Notes: generated by a model not told the origin, from the letters alone. Positions 26,891-37,770 are shown, numbered from the stretch's first letter. The stretch: 64,000 nucleotides of DNA from an uncultured Bacteroidales bacterium (GCA_902769535.1 CACXPH010000006.1:87507-151506), one strand, 5' to 3'. Translations and numbers: made by a program.

Positions 26891-26955
26891 ATCATAAATT
26901 TGCAATCATAAATCATAAATTTGCAATCATAAATCATAAATCATAAATTATAATT
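26891..26955. repeat. AATCATAAATTTGC tandem word between the GldJ-like gene and gcvH
   Basis: Repeated AATCATAAAT units, two with a TTTGC extension, fill the gap. The TTTGC-containing units resemble -7 elements and could act as promoters for gcvH. Confidence 0.75.
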
Positions 26956-27330
26956 ATGAATTTTCCTGGAAATATCAAATATACCAGCGAGCATGAATGG
27001 ATTCGCGTAGAAGGCGATGAGGCTTACGTAGGTATCACGGATTATGCACAGTCTGAGTTGGGTGAGATCGTGTTCATCGACGTTCCGACGGAGGGTGAAA
27101 CGGTAGCACAAGGCGAGGTCTTCGGTTCGATCGAAGCCGTTAAGACGGTGAGCGACCTTAACATGCCTGTTACAGGCGAAGTGCTGGAGATCAACGGTGC
27201 GCTGGATGCCCAGCCGGAGTTGGTTAACAACGACCCGTACGGCGAAGGTTGGATCATCAAGATCAGCGTCAAGGATCCGGCTGAACTCGACAACCTGATG
27301 GACGCTTCAGCATACGAGGCTAGCCTCTAA
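26956..27330 (+). CDS. gcvH: Glycine cleavage system H protein
   Basis: 124 residues, usual length. [24 protein letters not shown] (9-32) is the family start; [11 protein letters not shown] holds the lipoyl-lysine Lys63; [12 protein letters not shown] closes the domain. It shuttles the aminomethyl group between the P, T and L proteins. It stands alone here with its own terminator. Confidence 0.96.
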   Translation: MNFPGNIKYTSEHEWIRVEGDEAYVGITDYAQSELGEIVFIDVPTEGETVAQGEVFGSIEAVKTVSDLNMPVTGEVLEINGALDAQPELVNNDPYGEGWIIKISVKDPAELDNLMDASAYEASL

Positions 27331-27350
27331 AATAGCCATCAGATGGCAAG

Positions 27351-27379
27351 AAAAAGCGACCTTTGGGCCGCTTTTTTTT
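27351..27379 (+). terminator. Terminator of gcvH
   Basis: AAAAAGCGACC-TTTG-GGCCGCTTTTT hairpin with one mismatch and an eight-base T run. Confidence 0.85.
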
Positions 27380-27423
27380 GTGCCCAAATGCAACATTTAG
27401 TGTTTTATCACTCTGTAGGAAAA

Positions 27424-27443
27424 TTGTAAAGTGAACTTTACAA
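27424..27443. promoter_or_regulatory. Perfect 9-bp-arm palindrome upstream of the giant adhesin gene
   Basis: TTGTAAAGTGAACTTTACAA: arms TTGTAAAGT and ACTTTACAA around GA. It ends 34 bases before the -33 element, a normal place for an operator. A related 20-mer lies at 14501-14520. The binding protein is unknown. Confidence 0.55.
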
Positions 27444-27477
27444 AAGTAAGAAAAATTTCACTTTTTCTAACAAATTG

Positions 27478-27509
27478 TTGTACAATTTGAATATTTTATG
27501 TATCTTTGC
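27478..27509 (+). promoter_or_regulatory. Promoter of the giant adhesin-like gene
   Basis: -33 TTG at 27478, 20 bases, -7 TATCTTTGC at 27501-27509. This excludes the ATG at 27498 and supports the ATG at 27570. Confidence 0.75.
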
Positions 27510-27569
27510 GCCCGAATTTTCGTTTATTTAGAAGCGACAAACAATCAACATTTATTAACAATAAAGCTT

Positions 27570-30500
27570 ATGAAGAAACATTTACTCATGTTGTTTGCGG
27601 TCATAGTGGCTGCAACAATGAGCCTCAAAGCGCAGACAATCGTTATCAACGATGGCTTTGAGAATGGTATTCAGGACAGCGTTTGGACTCAAGAGTTCGT
27701 CCTCGGTAATCATCCGTGGGCGGTAGAGGGTGCTGATGAAGATCTTCAGTGGCCGGCTACGGTACTCGAGGGTTCGAAGCGTGCGTATCTGCGTAACACT
27801 TCAGGCGAGACTCAGGGCTATATCACCCGCCTTGTCAGCAAGGTGATGGATTTGCGTCCTGAGGTAGTGTACCAGGCGGAATTGACCTTCTGGTATGCGA
27901 ACCCGAAGTGGACGGCAGACCGCGATACGCTGCGTGTGCTCTATCGCACTAGCGCAAAGGCTGCCTGGAAGAAGTTAGCTGAGTACAGTACGGCATCCGC
28001 CAACTGGCAGAAGGTGAAACTGGAACTGCCGGAGGTGAATGAGACCTACCAGATCGCGTTCGAAGGAACCGATAACTTAGGTCGCGGTATCGTACTGGAC
28101 GGAGTGCTTGTGCGTTCGGCACCTGAGTGTACCGTTCCGCATGACATCGCTATTACCAACAAGGGAGCAGGTGTTGTCAACATTGCGTGGAACGCAAGTT
28201 GGGATGCTAACTTCTTTGACCTGGTAGTATCGAAGAATGTGATCAACCCTGACACGGTGGACATGATCCCGGATTCGACGGGCGTCATCGCTTTCCACCA
28301 GCAGGTAAGTGGTCTGCAGCAGAACTACGATGTAGAGCTGGTTTCCGGTGAGTATTACTACATCTATCTGCGTTCGATCTGCGAGATGGAGAACTCTTTG
28401 TGGAATAGCGAGGATCCGAACCAGGGTCAGTATCGCTTCCGTGTGAAGGCCACGAAGAATATCCCGTACAGCTACGGCTTTGATATGCCGTATGAGCCGG
28501 GTACTCTCCGTCGTGACTTGGAGTGGACTTGGGGAAACAACACAGGTAATTTCAATCCGTTCATCAATGTGAACACGGAGAAGAAAGATCTGGGTACGTA
28601 CTCGCACAGTGCAACGACTTGCGCTGTCTTTACGGGTGCTAACAACCTGACGACCGCTATTCCGGCGCACAAGTATGCGTATGTAGCTACTCCTGCTTTG
28701 GCTGACACGACGAATGCGAACTTTGCGCTCAACCAATGCCGCGTTCGTTTCTGGGGCACTGTTGCCGGTTATCAGGGTCGTTCGTATGCGCACAGCCTGA
28801 TTGTCGGTGCGATGACTGATCCGGAGGATATCACTACCTTCGTTGCTATTGACACCGTAAGCGTATGGGGTACATCTACCTTTGAGGAGTTTGTAGTTGA
28901 CCTCAGTTCGTACCAGGGCACAGGAAATTATCTGGCCTTTATGAGTGCGTTTGAGACGCAGAACATCTTCTATCTGGATGACATCACGGTTGAGTACAAC
29001 AATGACGGTCTGCAGAAACCGACCGCTATCAGCGTTAACCCTCGTGATAACAAGAGTGTGATCATCTCGTGGAAGGGCAACTCGCCGACGTACAACGTGT
29101 TGATCACGAATGCGGAAGTAGATCCTGCTAATCCGGAGAAGAGTGCTATCGTGGAGACCATGACGGTGTTCACTAACCGTTATATCTCCGACGTGCTCGA
29201 GGCGGACCACAGTTGGAATCGTCCGTACTATGTTTACGTACAGGCTGTGAACGAGGATAAGACCTCGGCATGGAGCTATCGTTATCCGTTTGTAACGATT
29301 GCAAATAAGAAGGCCGTTCCGTTCACGATTGACTTCGAGCAGAAGAGCGGTAAGACCTATACGATTGGTGATTTAGGTGTTCAGTATCCGGTTGAGATCG
29401 GTATCTTCTCGAACGATCCGGAATATCCGCACTTGGTATCAGCCAATCCGCATGCAGGTTCGTCTTGTATGACGCTGACCAAGGATTGGGGTAATGACTC
29501 TTGGATTACTCTGCCGCCGGTTGACTCGCTGCAGACCAAGCAGGTTACGTTCTATCTGAGCGGTTCTTCCACTCCGACCCAGGCATTCGCTACGATCGGT
29601 GTGATGACCAACCCGATGGATATCAATACCTTCATTCCGGTAGCAGATTGTAAGGTGGCTTCGTCCGGTTATACGACCGCATATGCCAACTTCGCTAACT
29701 ACAACGGTCCGCAAGGCGTTATTGCTATCGTATGGAGCGATGTGGATGGTGGTAAGCAGACGATTAACTATATCGACGATATCACGGTGGATAAGATCGC
29801 TCAATGTCTGCCGCCGGTGAATATCCAAACCGCAGCGGAGTCTGACACGGTAACTGTTAGCTGGGACAAGTCGAATGCTTCTACATGGGAGTTCGTTCTT
29901 TCTGCAAACCAGATTGATAACAACAAGTTGGAGAAACTGACCTTCGATTCGATCAGTCGTCTGGATGGTGTTGTCTATGCAGATACGATCGAGTGGATGG
30001 ATCCGTTTAATGACCCGACCTTCGGTTTCGGTGAATTGACCTATAATACTCCTTATTATATATACGTACGCACGTTATGCGGCGAGGAGAAGACCTGGTG
30101 GGTTCAAGGTTCGTTCACAACTCCGTGTCCGAACGAATTCCAGATTCCGTTCAGTGAGAACTTCGAGTCTTACTCGACGGGCGACTACTCGGCAGGTTTT
30201 GCATGCTGGCAAGTGGCTGAATACGGTACAGGTACTGGTTATCCGAAGATCCTGAAACCGAGTAGCGGTGCGCAGGATGGTAACATGCTTGAGTTGTGGT
30301 CTACTTCGACAACGCACCGCAACGTGGCTGTTTTGCCGAATCTGGCGGGAGATATGACGAAGATGATGCTATCGTTCGACGCTCGTTCGTACGGTACTTC
30401 CACTAAGAGTGTACTGTATGTCGGCTCGATGGGTAACATTAACGACTGGACGTCGTTCGTAGCTATCGACACCATTTACATGGATGGTGGTAACGAGTTC

Positions 30501-33500
30501 ACGAAGGTTCGTCTGGACTTGGCTGACTACACTTTGGCATACAACAATATCGCCTTTAGTTCCGGTCTGGGTGACAATCTGGAGATGAATAGCGATATCT
30601 ATATTGATAATATCGTTGTTAAGCCGAATACTTGTATTGAGGCATGGAACTTCGAGGCAACGGATATTCAGATGAGCTCGATTGATATCAAGTGGAGCGG
30701 TAAATCGACCGGTGATCAATGGAATGTGAAAGTAATGCAAGACACTATTGTTGTGATTGCTGACACACTCGTTACCGGCAAGGCATTCCATGCAGAGGGT
30801 CTGAAGGCTGTTACGAATTACACCTTCTACGTACAACCGGTTTGCGACACCATTTGGAACAGCGCAAGCTATCGTACCTCTTGTGTGAAACTCGATCCGA
30901 CTAAGCCGAACAAGGAAGACTTCGAAGGCATTACGACTGGAACAAGCTACAACGCAGCTTATCAGATTCCTTGCTGGACTAGCGGTAACCGCGTTGCTAA
31001 TGCATCGACTTCGTATCTGCCGTACGTTTACAAGGGCGCAACTTATGCAAGTTCGGGTACGAACACCTATCGTGTAAACGAGTCGAGTTCGTATGCTCCT
31101 GCTTACGTAGCTTCGCCGGAGATCGATATTGAGAACATGAAGGATCTGGCCGTAACGTTCAACGTTCACTCGAGCACCTCGTACTACTTCGTATTCGGTG
31201 TGATGAGTGATCCGGAAGATCTGAGCACGTTCGTAGCTATCGACTCTGTGAAGGGTACTGGTAAGAGCGTTCAGTTCACCTATGACCTGAGCGAGTACGA
31301 GAGTATCATTCCTGCTTCCGCTAAATATTGCGCATGGCGTGGACGTTATGCAGCTGCTGACTTGTTCTATCTGGATGATGTTTCGATCCTCAAGATGACT
31401 TGTCCGCTGCCGAAGCCGAGTTACTCGGGCTTGACGGCTGAGCAAGTACGTATCAGTGGTGGTCTGCGTACCGATGACGACTGGATCTTGTTGGCTGTTG
31501 ATACGGCTACCTTTACGGCGGATCAGTTGTCTCTGCTCAATGTAGATTCTCTCGTACATAACGATAGTCTGTGGCAAGCACATGTCGTTTATTACGATAC
31601 GATTGACATACGTAACCAACTGGTTACCGGCCTCAAGGAGCAAACCGACTACTATGTAGCAGTTGCTACCGTATGTGAAGACGGTCTCTCTGCTTGGCAG
31701 ATTATTACCTTCAAGACGCCGTGTCTGGCTATCACGCCGGAGGCTATGGGTACCATCACGTTTGCTAAGGAAGACGGTTATGTAACCGGTTCGGGCGCAA
31801 CGCGTTATCTGCCTTGCTGGACGACGGGTAACAAGTCTGGAAATGCAAGTGCAACCTCGACTTACATCCCGTATGTAACGGCTGGTTCGGCTACCAGTGC
31901 TTATTCGCACAACGGTAAGAACTATCTGTATCTCTATTCCTACGTTCCGTCTTCTGGAACGGCTTATGATGGATCCTATGCGATCATGCCGGAGTTGAAC
32001 GTAGATGATATTGCGAAGTACCAGGTTAATTTCTGGGCACGTACTACATCTTCTACGACTGCTGCTTATCGTGACGAGTTGATTGTCGGTATCGTAACGG
32101 ATCCGTCTGACCTGAACACCTTCGTAGTGGTTGATACGGTTAAACTGAGCCACAAGGCTTACGAACCGTTCACCGTTTCGATTGAGAATTATCAGGGTGA
32201 CTATATGGGCCGTAAGGGACGTTATATCATGTTCATGACAGAGACAGGTTCATCGGTAGGTACATTGGCTTATGGCTATGCTTATCTGTCTGAGATCTCG
32301 GTAGAGAAGATCCCGACCTGCCGTCCTGTGAAAGCGTTTGCTGTTGACAGCGTTACTGAAAATTCGGCAATAATAAGCTGGACGGGTTATACGGACAGCT
32401 ACCGCATGTTGGTATCCGACACGGAGGTAGAAGATGCGGATAAGGCAACGTATGAATGGCTGATGGACTCTGTTGTAAATCACGCTGACTCTGTCCTGAT
32501 TGAAGGTCTGAAGCCTGCAACCAGCTACTATGTATATGTACAGGGTATTTGCGGCGTAGGCGACAGTACTTCTATCTCAATGTCATATGCCGGCTTCATG
32601 ACGGAGTGTCCGTTGACGACAGGTTATCCGGTACCGTTGAAGGAAGACTTCAACAAATACACTGCTTCTGTCAAGGCATGGACTTGTTGGGACTTTGGCG
32701 AGTATGCTACTGGTACAGGATACCCGATGACCTACAAACCGACATCGGGAGCACAAGACGGCTATATGCTGGAATTGTGGTCTACCAGTACGACCCACAG
32801 AAACGCTGTAATTATGCCGAAGGTACAAGGCAATCTGTCTGACTATATGTTAAGCTTTGACTGTCGTCCATATAACGCTACAGTAACAGCTGTGCTGTTT
32901 GTAGGTACGATGAGCGATATTGAAAATGATTCAACTTTTGTACCTTTCGATACGATTATGATTGCCACCGGTCAAGAGTTTACTCATAGAGATTACCTCT
33001 TGGCAGATTATAATTTAGCGCACGATCGTATAGCATTCTCTTCCGGTTTGGGCGAGACGTTGATACAAGCGAGCGATGTATGTATAGACAACGTACGTAT
33101 CGGAATGCCGCCGTCATGCTATGCTCCGACACTTGAAGCAGGTGCTACGACGATTACCACCGCAGAGGTTATCATCACTCCGGCTAAGGAGGGTAACAAC
33201 AAGTGGGAGTTGGCTGTTATCGCAGATTCGATTTACTCGAAGACAGGTTTCGATGCAGAGGCTTATCTGGATAGCTTGGATAATCCTATTCTGGCTGATT
33301 CGGTTAACTTTATTATCTCCGGTCTGGACACGGCTACTGTTTATTACGTCTATGCTCGTACGATTTGTGGCGGCGAGGACGGTAATAGCGAATGGTCAGC
33401 TCAACCGGTTAAGGCACGTACAAAGTACTACTATGCTGACAACTACTTCTTCGGCTTCGAGCAAGAGGAAGGATGGGAGCGCAGTCCGCTCTCCACTTCG

Positions 33501-36500
33501 GATAGCTATATCATGCACCCGGCTGTTGAGGCAGGTTATGTACAATTGGGTTCGGCTATTACGAGCTACTCGTATCTGCCTCACGCGCTTATCACTACTT
33601 CGTCCGGCTACAACTACGGTTACGGTCCGAGTGACTGGAGTCAGGGTAAGACGGGTATTCGTTGGAACGCAACTTCTTCGTACTACGGCCAGTATGTGAT
33701 CATGCCGGCTTTGAATGAAGCGAAAGATCGTTCGTTCGAGTTCAAGTTCCGTAACGGATATACATACCCGAAGGGTGATTCTCTGGTTATCTCAACGCCA
33801 TCAGACATCAGTATTGAGATAGGTACAGTAGATAAGTTCAAAGGTATGGAGACCTACCAGAAACTGGCTACTATTAGCATGGCGAAATTGCCGACCGATG
33901 TGGCATTGAAGGAATCGAATGACTGGTTGTGGCGTAGTTACACGCTCGATCTTGACTCGGCTACCATCGCTGACAAGCAGATCGTATTCTTCCAGGCAGA
34001 GAAACCGACGGCATCTAACTATCCGTACATCGATAATGTGAAGATGGATGCTCCGAAGGGCTTCGGTCTTGTATCGCTTGACAAGATTCAGGCTGAGGCT
34101 ACCAAGGCTACTGTTTCGTGGGAGAATCTCGGCGGTCCGTGGAACCTCTATATCTTGAATGCTAACGGCGATACGCTGAAGCGTTACGAGAACCTCACCG
34201 CCACTTCGCAAGAGGTAACCGGTCTGAGTCCGAAGACGAAGTACAAAGCTGTTCTGACGGCTGCTAATGCACCGAAGGGCACGAAGTACTACACAGCTGA
34301 TTCTCGCGAGTTCAACACACCGTGTATGCCGATGGAGGCAGACGTAAACGGTGAGTTCTTCTGGAACTTCGATGATCCGTATGATTGGGAGCAAAACGAT
34401 GTACTGGGCAATGTAGCAGCGGATACGGCTTATATGAAGCCGAGCTGCTTCACGGTGGGTACTACCTACGTAGGCACGCAGTCGAACGGTTATCAGTGGC
34501 TCCTCCAGTGGAAGGGTTACGACTACTACTCGACGCTGGCTACCTACACGACGACTGGTACCTATGCACACCACGAGATCGGTTATGGTGATAGCCGTGG
34601 TTCGCTGCGAGTTTACACTTCGAGTACCTATTGTAACGATGATGTTAAGAACTACATCGTTCTGCCGGAACTCAACTGTGACCTCGATACGATGATGATC
34701 GAGTTCTACGGTCGTCCGTTCGCTAACCGCGATGAAACGTATTCGACGGCTACGCAACGTGGTCAGGTAATCAGTACTTCTTATCTCGGTTCTCACTCGC
34801 TGGTAATCGGTACTTTGACCGACCCGAAAGACTTCTCGACATTGGAAGTTATTGATACCTTAGTGTATGCTGTTCCTGCTGGTTTGAGCACCTCTACCAA
34901 GGTTAGTACAGACCCGACGGGTAACCGCTACTGGCAGAAGATGCAGTTGCCGTTGGCAGGTACGAACGGTAAGTATATCGTAATGTTCCAGCCGGCTTGC
35001 AACGCTACTGCAATATTCTTCGTGGATAACCTGAAAGTGGCACCGGTGGGTGATAACCTCTTCGCTCCTTCGGGTACAAGCACCAGCAACGTAACCGCTA
35101 CCTCGGCTACCTTCAACTGGACGGCTAAACATCCGGCAATCCAGACTATAGTAGTTGTTACCGATCAGGACGGCGCAGAGGAAATCCTCCGAGATACCGT
35201 TGCCGGCAACGTAATGACCTACACGGTGGATACACTGCAACCGGCTACCGGTTATGTATGGTATGTATATCAAACGAACGGAAGTGTTGAGACCTCGCAT
35301 GCAGGCAACGTTCAGTTCTATACCGAGTGTGTAGCTATTGCTTCGGATTATGCAACGGGCTTCGAGTTGACCGATGGTTGGAAAGTCGTTCCGGGCGCAT
35401 CCTCCGATACCTACAAGCAGACGATGTGTTGGACCTATGGTAATGCCGGAACAACGACCTCTTGGTCTTCTTCGTTCCCGTACAACTATGTGAACGGTAC
35501 CACTCTGTATGCTCATAAGGGCGCATATGCGGCTAAGCTGTATGCTTATACCACGACGCTGCAGACCTATATCGCTATGCCGGCTATCGACGACGTAACT
35601 GCATACGATACGCTCCAGGTTAACTTCTGGATCCGTCCGGCTTATGCAAGCGCTTCGACAGGTAAGATCTCGATGCAGTACACCTTAGGAAGCACCGCTG
35701 CTACCAAGGAGTACTACTACTCGAAGGCTGTCATCGTGGGTACGATGACCGATCCGAACGATGCATCGACCTTCGTGGCTATCGATACCGTTAATTACAA
35801 TGGTACGCTGGCTACTACCGATGTAGTCAACGAGGCAAATGACTTCCTCTTCCAGCCGAAGAAAGTCGTTCTCGCTGGTGCTCAAGGTAAGTACATCGCC
35901 TTCATGGCTACGCTCTATGCGAAGGGTGAGACACGTAAGTCAACCTATGATCATATCTGGATTGATGACATCTCGCTCACACCGGTTCAGCGTTGTGAGG
36001 CTCCGGTTCAAGAGACGATGACCGCAACGGAAGTAGGCGCACACAAGGCTACCCTCAATTGGGCGGCTAAAGAAAGTGCTGCAAGCTATGTTCTCCAAGT
36101 TTCGACCGACTATACCTTCACAGAGGATACGGCATTCGTTTACAACGATACCGTTAAGTCCAACACGTTCACGGTAACCGGTCTGAAGGCTTATGAGGAT
36201 TATGTATGGCGTGTACGTACGATCTGTGCAGACGACCTCGGAGAGAGTGAGTTCTCGATGAACGCGAACTTCACGACTGCTCGTGAGCCGTTCTTCGTTG
36301 AGACCTTCGGCGCAGCTAACCTGGATGCGGATTGGCTGTTCGCTACCAACCCGGCTATCACGGTTATTGACAGCACGGATGTAGAGTTGACGGGTGCTAA
36401 TAGCACATCGTACGGTTGGCGTCGTACGAATGTAGGTACGAACAACTACCACTACGCTGCACTGTTCTATTCCAGCTCGTCCACAACGACGGTTGACTAC

Positions 36501-37745
36501 GATTACTACTGGATGATTACTCCGACTATCTCGCTCGACGAGACCAAGCCGGCTCACCTCACCTTCGACATGTTCTTGACAGGTGCTTCGGCTACTTCTA
36601 CCGTGGCTGCTATTCCGGCTTCGGAGGCAAGTATGGCCGATGACTACATCTTCATGATTGCCCTGTCTGAGGATGGCGGTAAGACCTGGAAGAAGGAGAA
36701 CATCCTCGGTATCTGGAACAATACGCTGCCGGAAGGCAACCAGCTCCGTGACATTCCGTTTGCTCCGGCGAACATGCGTTACGATCTGAGCAAGTATGCC
36801 GGCAAGAACATCCGTATTGCGTTCTACCGCGAGGCAGATACCTATAAGGGTACGTCGCCGTATAGCTGTGCAGTACACTTGGATGACATCCGTGTCAACT
36901 ACTTCGATGTAGTTGAGGGTGAAGCTCAGGCTTGCCAGTACGAGGATGTTGATAAACTCGGCTTCTATATCGATGGTGATAAGGCTGAGGCCGGTGAGCA
37001 GACGCTCAAACGTATTGAGAAGGCATATGACTTCGATGCGAATACCAAGGGCTATCGTGATAGCATCTTCGTGCTGAACGTTGAGTACATGCCGGTAGAG
37101 GAGACCTTCGTAACAGATACTATCTGCGAGGGTGAGACCTATACGGACATCAACTTCAACGGCAAGGATCGTACGGGTGTTTACCGTCGTAAACTCCAGT
37201 CGGTTGAGCACTGCGATAGTTTGGTAACCCTCAACCTGTATGTCATCCCGCGTGCATATGCAGAGGATATGATTGTTACCATCTGTCAAGGCGAAACCTA
37301 CACGTGGAATGGTGTTGAGTACAATCGTGCCGGTCTCTACGGCGACACTGCGGTTTCTGCAGCAGGTTGCGATAGTATCACGCAACTGATCATCCGCTAC
37401 TATGCGGACGAAGATACGCTGTATGATGCGATTCGCGTTGCGCTTGACGAGCTGCCGTACACCTATCAGAATGAGGCTCATCCGTATGTAAAGAACCAGG
37501 CTCCGATCGTATTCGAAGCGGGTACTGCGAAGGGTGAGTACGTAGTAAAAGCATGGGTAGAGGGTGAGAACTGCGCAGCAGTACTCGTTCTTACGGCCGA
37601 GATCTACGACTCGCACGAGGGTATCGATAACGTTACGTTCGGCGAAGGTGCTCGCAAGATTATCTTCCGCGACAACCTGTACATCATCTGTAACGATGAG
37701 TGGTACAACGCTGCCGGTCAGAAGGTAAGCGATCCCCGCAAATAA
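27570..37745 (+). CDS. Giant modular surface protein: repeated jelly-roll and fibronectin III modules, T9SS-type tail
   Basis: 3391 residues from the ATG at 27570 with signal peptide MKKHLLMLFAVIVAATMSLKAQ. About eleven modules of 200-280 residues follow. Each has a MAM or cleaved-adhesin-like jelly-roll (ends such as LFYLDDVSI, IYIDNIVV, IWIDDISLTPV) joined to an FN3 domain (e.g. VNIAWNASWDANFFDLVVS). Modules 4 and 7 are close duplicates, sharing GTGYP, SGAQDG, MLELWSTSTTHRN and IAFSSGLG. Near the C-terminus are two TICxGExY...GCDS repeats, common in T9SS cargo. The end (ARKIIFRDNLYIICNDEWYNAAGQKV) looks like a short T9SS-associated tail. No catalytic motif is visible, so adhesion or glycan binding is likely. 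Long opposite-strand frames inside it are shadows. Confidence 0.88.
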   Translation: MKKHLLMLFAVIVAATMSLKAQTIVINDGFENGIQDSVWTQEFVLGNHPWAVEGADEDLQWPATVLEGSKRAYLRNTSGETQGYITRLVSKVMDLRPEVVYQAELTFWYANPKWTADRDTLRVLYRTSAKAAWKKLAEYSTASANWQKVKLELPEVNETYQIAFEGTDNLGRGIVLDGVLVRSAPECTVPHDIAITNKGAGVVNIAWNASWDANFFDLVVSKNVINPDTVDMIPDSTGVIAFHQQVSGLQQNYDVELVSGEYYYIYLRSICEMENSLWNSEDPNQGQYRFRVKATKNIPYSYGFDMPYEPGTLRRDLEWTWGNNTGNFNPFINVNTEKKDLGTYSHSATTCAVFTGANNLTTAIPAHKYAYVATPALADTTNANFALNQCRVRFWGTVAGYQGRSYAHSLIVGAMTDPEDITTFVAIDTVSVWGTSTFEEFVVDLSSYQGTGNYLAFMSAFETQNIFYLDDITVEYNNDGLQKPTAISVNPRDNKSVIISWKGNSPTYNVLITNAEVDPANPEKSAIVETMTVFTNRYISDVLEADHSWNRPYYVYVQAVNEDKTSAWSYRYPFVTIANKKAVPFTIDFEQKSGKTYTIGDLGVQYPVEIGIFSNDPEYPHLVSANPHAGSSCMTLTKDWGNDSWITLPPVDSLQTKQVTFYLSGSSTPTQAFATIGVMTNPMDINTFIPVADCKVASSGYTTAYANFANYNGPQGVIAIVWSDVDGGKQTINYIDDITVDKIAQCLPPVNIQTAAESDTVTVSWDKSNASTWEFVLSANQIDNNKLEKLTFDSISRLDGVVYADTIEWMDPFNDPTFGFGELTYNTPYYIYVRTLCGEEKTWWVQGSFTTPCPNEFQIPFSENFESYSTGDYSAGFACWQVAEYGTGTGYPKILKPSSGAQDGNMLELWSTSTTHRNVAVLPNLAGDMTKMMLSFDARSYGTSTKSVLYVGSMGNINDWTSFVAIDTIYMDGGNEFTKVRLDLADYTLAYNNIAFSSGLGDNLEMNSDIYIDNIVVKPNTCIEAWNFEATDIQMSSIDIKWSGKSTGDQWNVKVMQDTIVVIADTLVTGKAFHAEGLKAVTNYTFYVQPVCDTIWNSASYRTSCVKLDPTKPNKEDFEGITTGTSYNAAYQIPCWTSGNRVANASTSYLPYVYKGATYASSGTNTYRVNESSSYAPAYVASPEIDIENMKDLAVTFNVHSSTSYYFVFGVMSDPEDLSTFVAIDSVKGTGKSVQFTYDLSEYESIIPASAKYCAWRGRYAAADLFYLDDVSILKMTCPLPKPSYSGLTAEQVRISGGLRTDDDWILLAVDTATFTADQLSLLNVDSLVHNDSLWQAHVVYYDTIDIRNQLVTGLKEQTDYYVAVATVCEDGLSAWQIITFKTPCLAITPEAMGTITFAKEDGYVTGSGATRYLPCWTTGNKSGNASATSTYIPYVTAGSATSAYSHNGKNYLYLYSYVPSSGTAYDGSYAIMPELNVDDIAKYQVNFWARTTSSTTAAYRDELIVGIVTDPSDLNTFVVVDTVKLSHKAYEPFTVSIENYQGDYMGRKGRYIMFMTETGSSVGTLAYGYAYLSEISVEKIPTCRPVKAFAVDSVTENSAIISWTGYTDSYRMLVSDTEVEDADKATYEWLMDSVVNHADSVLIEGLKPATSYYVYVQGICGVGDSTSISMSYAGFMTECPLTTGYPVPLKEDFNKYTASVKAWTCWDFGEYATGTGYPMTYKPTSGAQDGYMLELWSTSTTHRNAVIMPKVQGNLSDYMLSFDCRPYNATVTAVLFVGTMSDIENDSTFVPFDTIMIATGQEFTHRDYLLADYNLAHDRIAFSSGLGETLIQASDVCIDNVRIGMPPSCYAPTLEAGATTITTAEVIITPAKEGNNKWELAVIADSIYSKTGFDAEAYLDSLDNPILADSVNFIISGLDTATVYYVYARTICGGEDGNSEWSAQPVKARTKYYYADNYFFGFEQEEGWERSPLSTSDSYIMHPAVEAGYVQLGSAITSYSYLPHALITTSSGYNYGYGPSDWSQGKTGIRWNATSSYYGQYVIMPALNEAKDRSFEFKFRNGYTYPKGDSLVISTPSDISIEIGTVDKFKGMETYQKLATISMAKLPTDVALKESNDWLWRSYTLDLDSATIADKQIVFFQAEKPTASNYPYIDNVKMDAPKGFGLVSLDKIQAEATKATVSWENLGGPWNLYILNANGDTLKRYENLTATSQEVTGLSPKTKYKAVLTAANAPKGTKYYTADSREFNTPCMPMEADVNGEFFWNFDDPYDWEQNDVLGNVAADTAYMKPSCFTVGTTYVGTQSNGYQWLLQWKGYDYYSTLATYTTTGTYAHHEIGYGDSRGSLRVYTSSTYCNDDVKNYIVLPELNCDLDTMMIEFYGRPFANRDETYSTATQRGQVISTSYLGSHSLVIGTLTDPKDFSTLEVIDTLVYAVPAGLSTSTKVSTDPTGNRYWQKMQLPLAGTNGKYIVMFQPACNATAIFFVDNLKVAPVGDNLFAPSGTSTSNVTATSATFNWTAKHPAIQTIVVVTDQDGAEEILRDTVAGNVMTYTVDTLQPATGYVWYVYQTNGSVETSHAGNVQFYTECVAIASDYATGFELTDGWKVVPGASSDTYKQTMCWTYGNAGTTTSWSSSFPYNYVNGTTLYAHKGAYAAKLYAYTTTLQTYIAMPAIDDVTAYDTLQVNFWIRPAYASASTGKISMQYTLGSTAATKEYYYSKAVIVGTMTDPNDASTFVAIDTVNYNGTLATTDVVNEANDFLFQPKKVVLAGAQGKYIAFMATLYAKGETRKSTYDHIWIDDISLTPVQRCEAPVQETMTATEVGAHKATLNWAAKESAASYVLQVSTDYTFTEDTAFVYNDTVKSNTFTVTGLKAYEDYVWRVRTICADDLGESEFSMNANFTTAREPFFVETFGAANLDADWLFATNPAITVIDSTDVELTGANSTSYGWRRTNVGTNNYHYAALFYSSSSTTTVDYDYYWMITPTISLDETKPAHLTFDMFLTGASATSTVAAIPASEASMADDYIFMIALSEDGGKTWKKENILGIWNNTLPEGNQLRDIPFAPANMRYDLSKYAGKNIRIAFYREADTYKGTSPYSCAVHLDDIRVNYFDVVEGEAQACQYEDVDKLGFYIDGDKAEAGEQTLKRIEKAYDFDANTKGYRDSIFVLNVEYMPVEETFVTDTICEGETYTDINFNGKDRTGVYRRKLQSVEHCDSLVTLNLYVIPRAYAEDMIVTICQGETYTWNGVEYNRAGLYGDTAVSAAGCDSITQLIIRYYADEDTLYDAIRVALDELPYTYQNEAHPYVKNQAPIVFEAGTAKGEYVVKAWVEGENCAAVLVLTAEIYDSHEGIDNVTFGEGARKIIFRDNLYIICNDEWYNAAGQKVSDPRK

Positions 37746-37746
37746 G

Positions 37747-37762
37747 TTCTGATTAATCAGAA
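37747..37762. promoter_or_regulatory. 16-bp perfect palindrome after the giant gene
   Basis: TTCTGATTAATCAGAA directly behind the stop codon and before the terminator. It could be an mRNA-end hairpin or a protein site; nothing more can be said. Confidence 0.4.
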
Positions 37763-37770
37763 TAATTCAC

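Noticed and set aside
30369-32153. A 594-codon open frame on the minus strand inside the giant adhesin gene
   Set aside because: It is antisense to well-formed FN3 and jelly-roll modules, has no recognisable domain or promoter, and several similar long frames lie opposite the same gene (28077-29210, 35940-37616), as expected from its codon bias.
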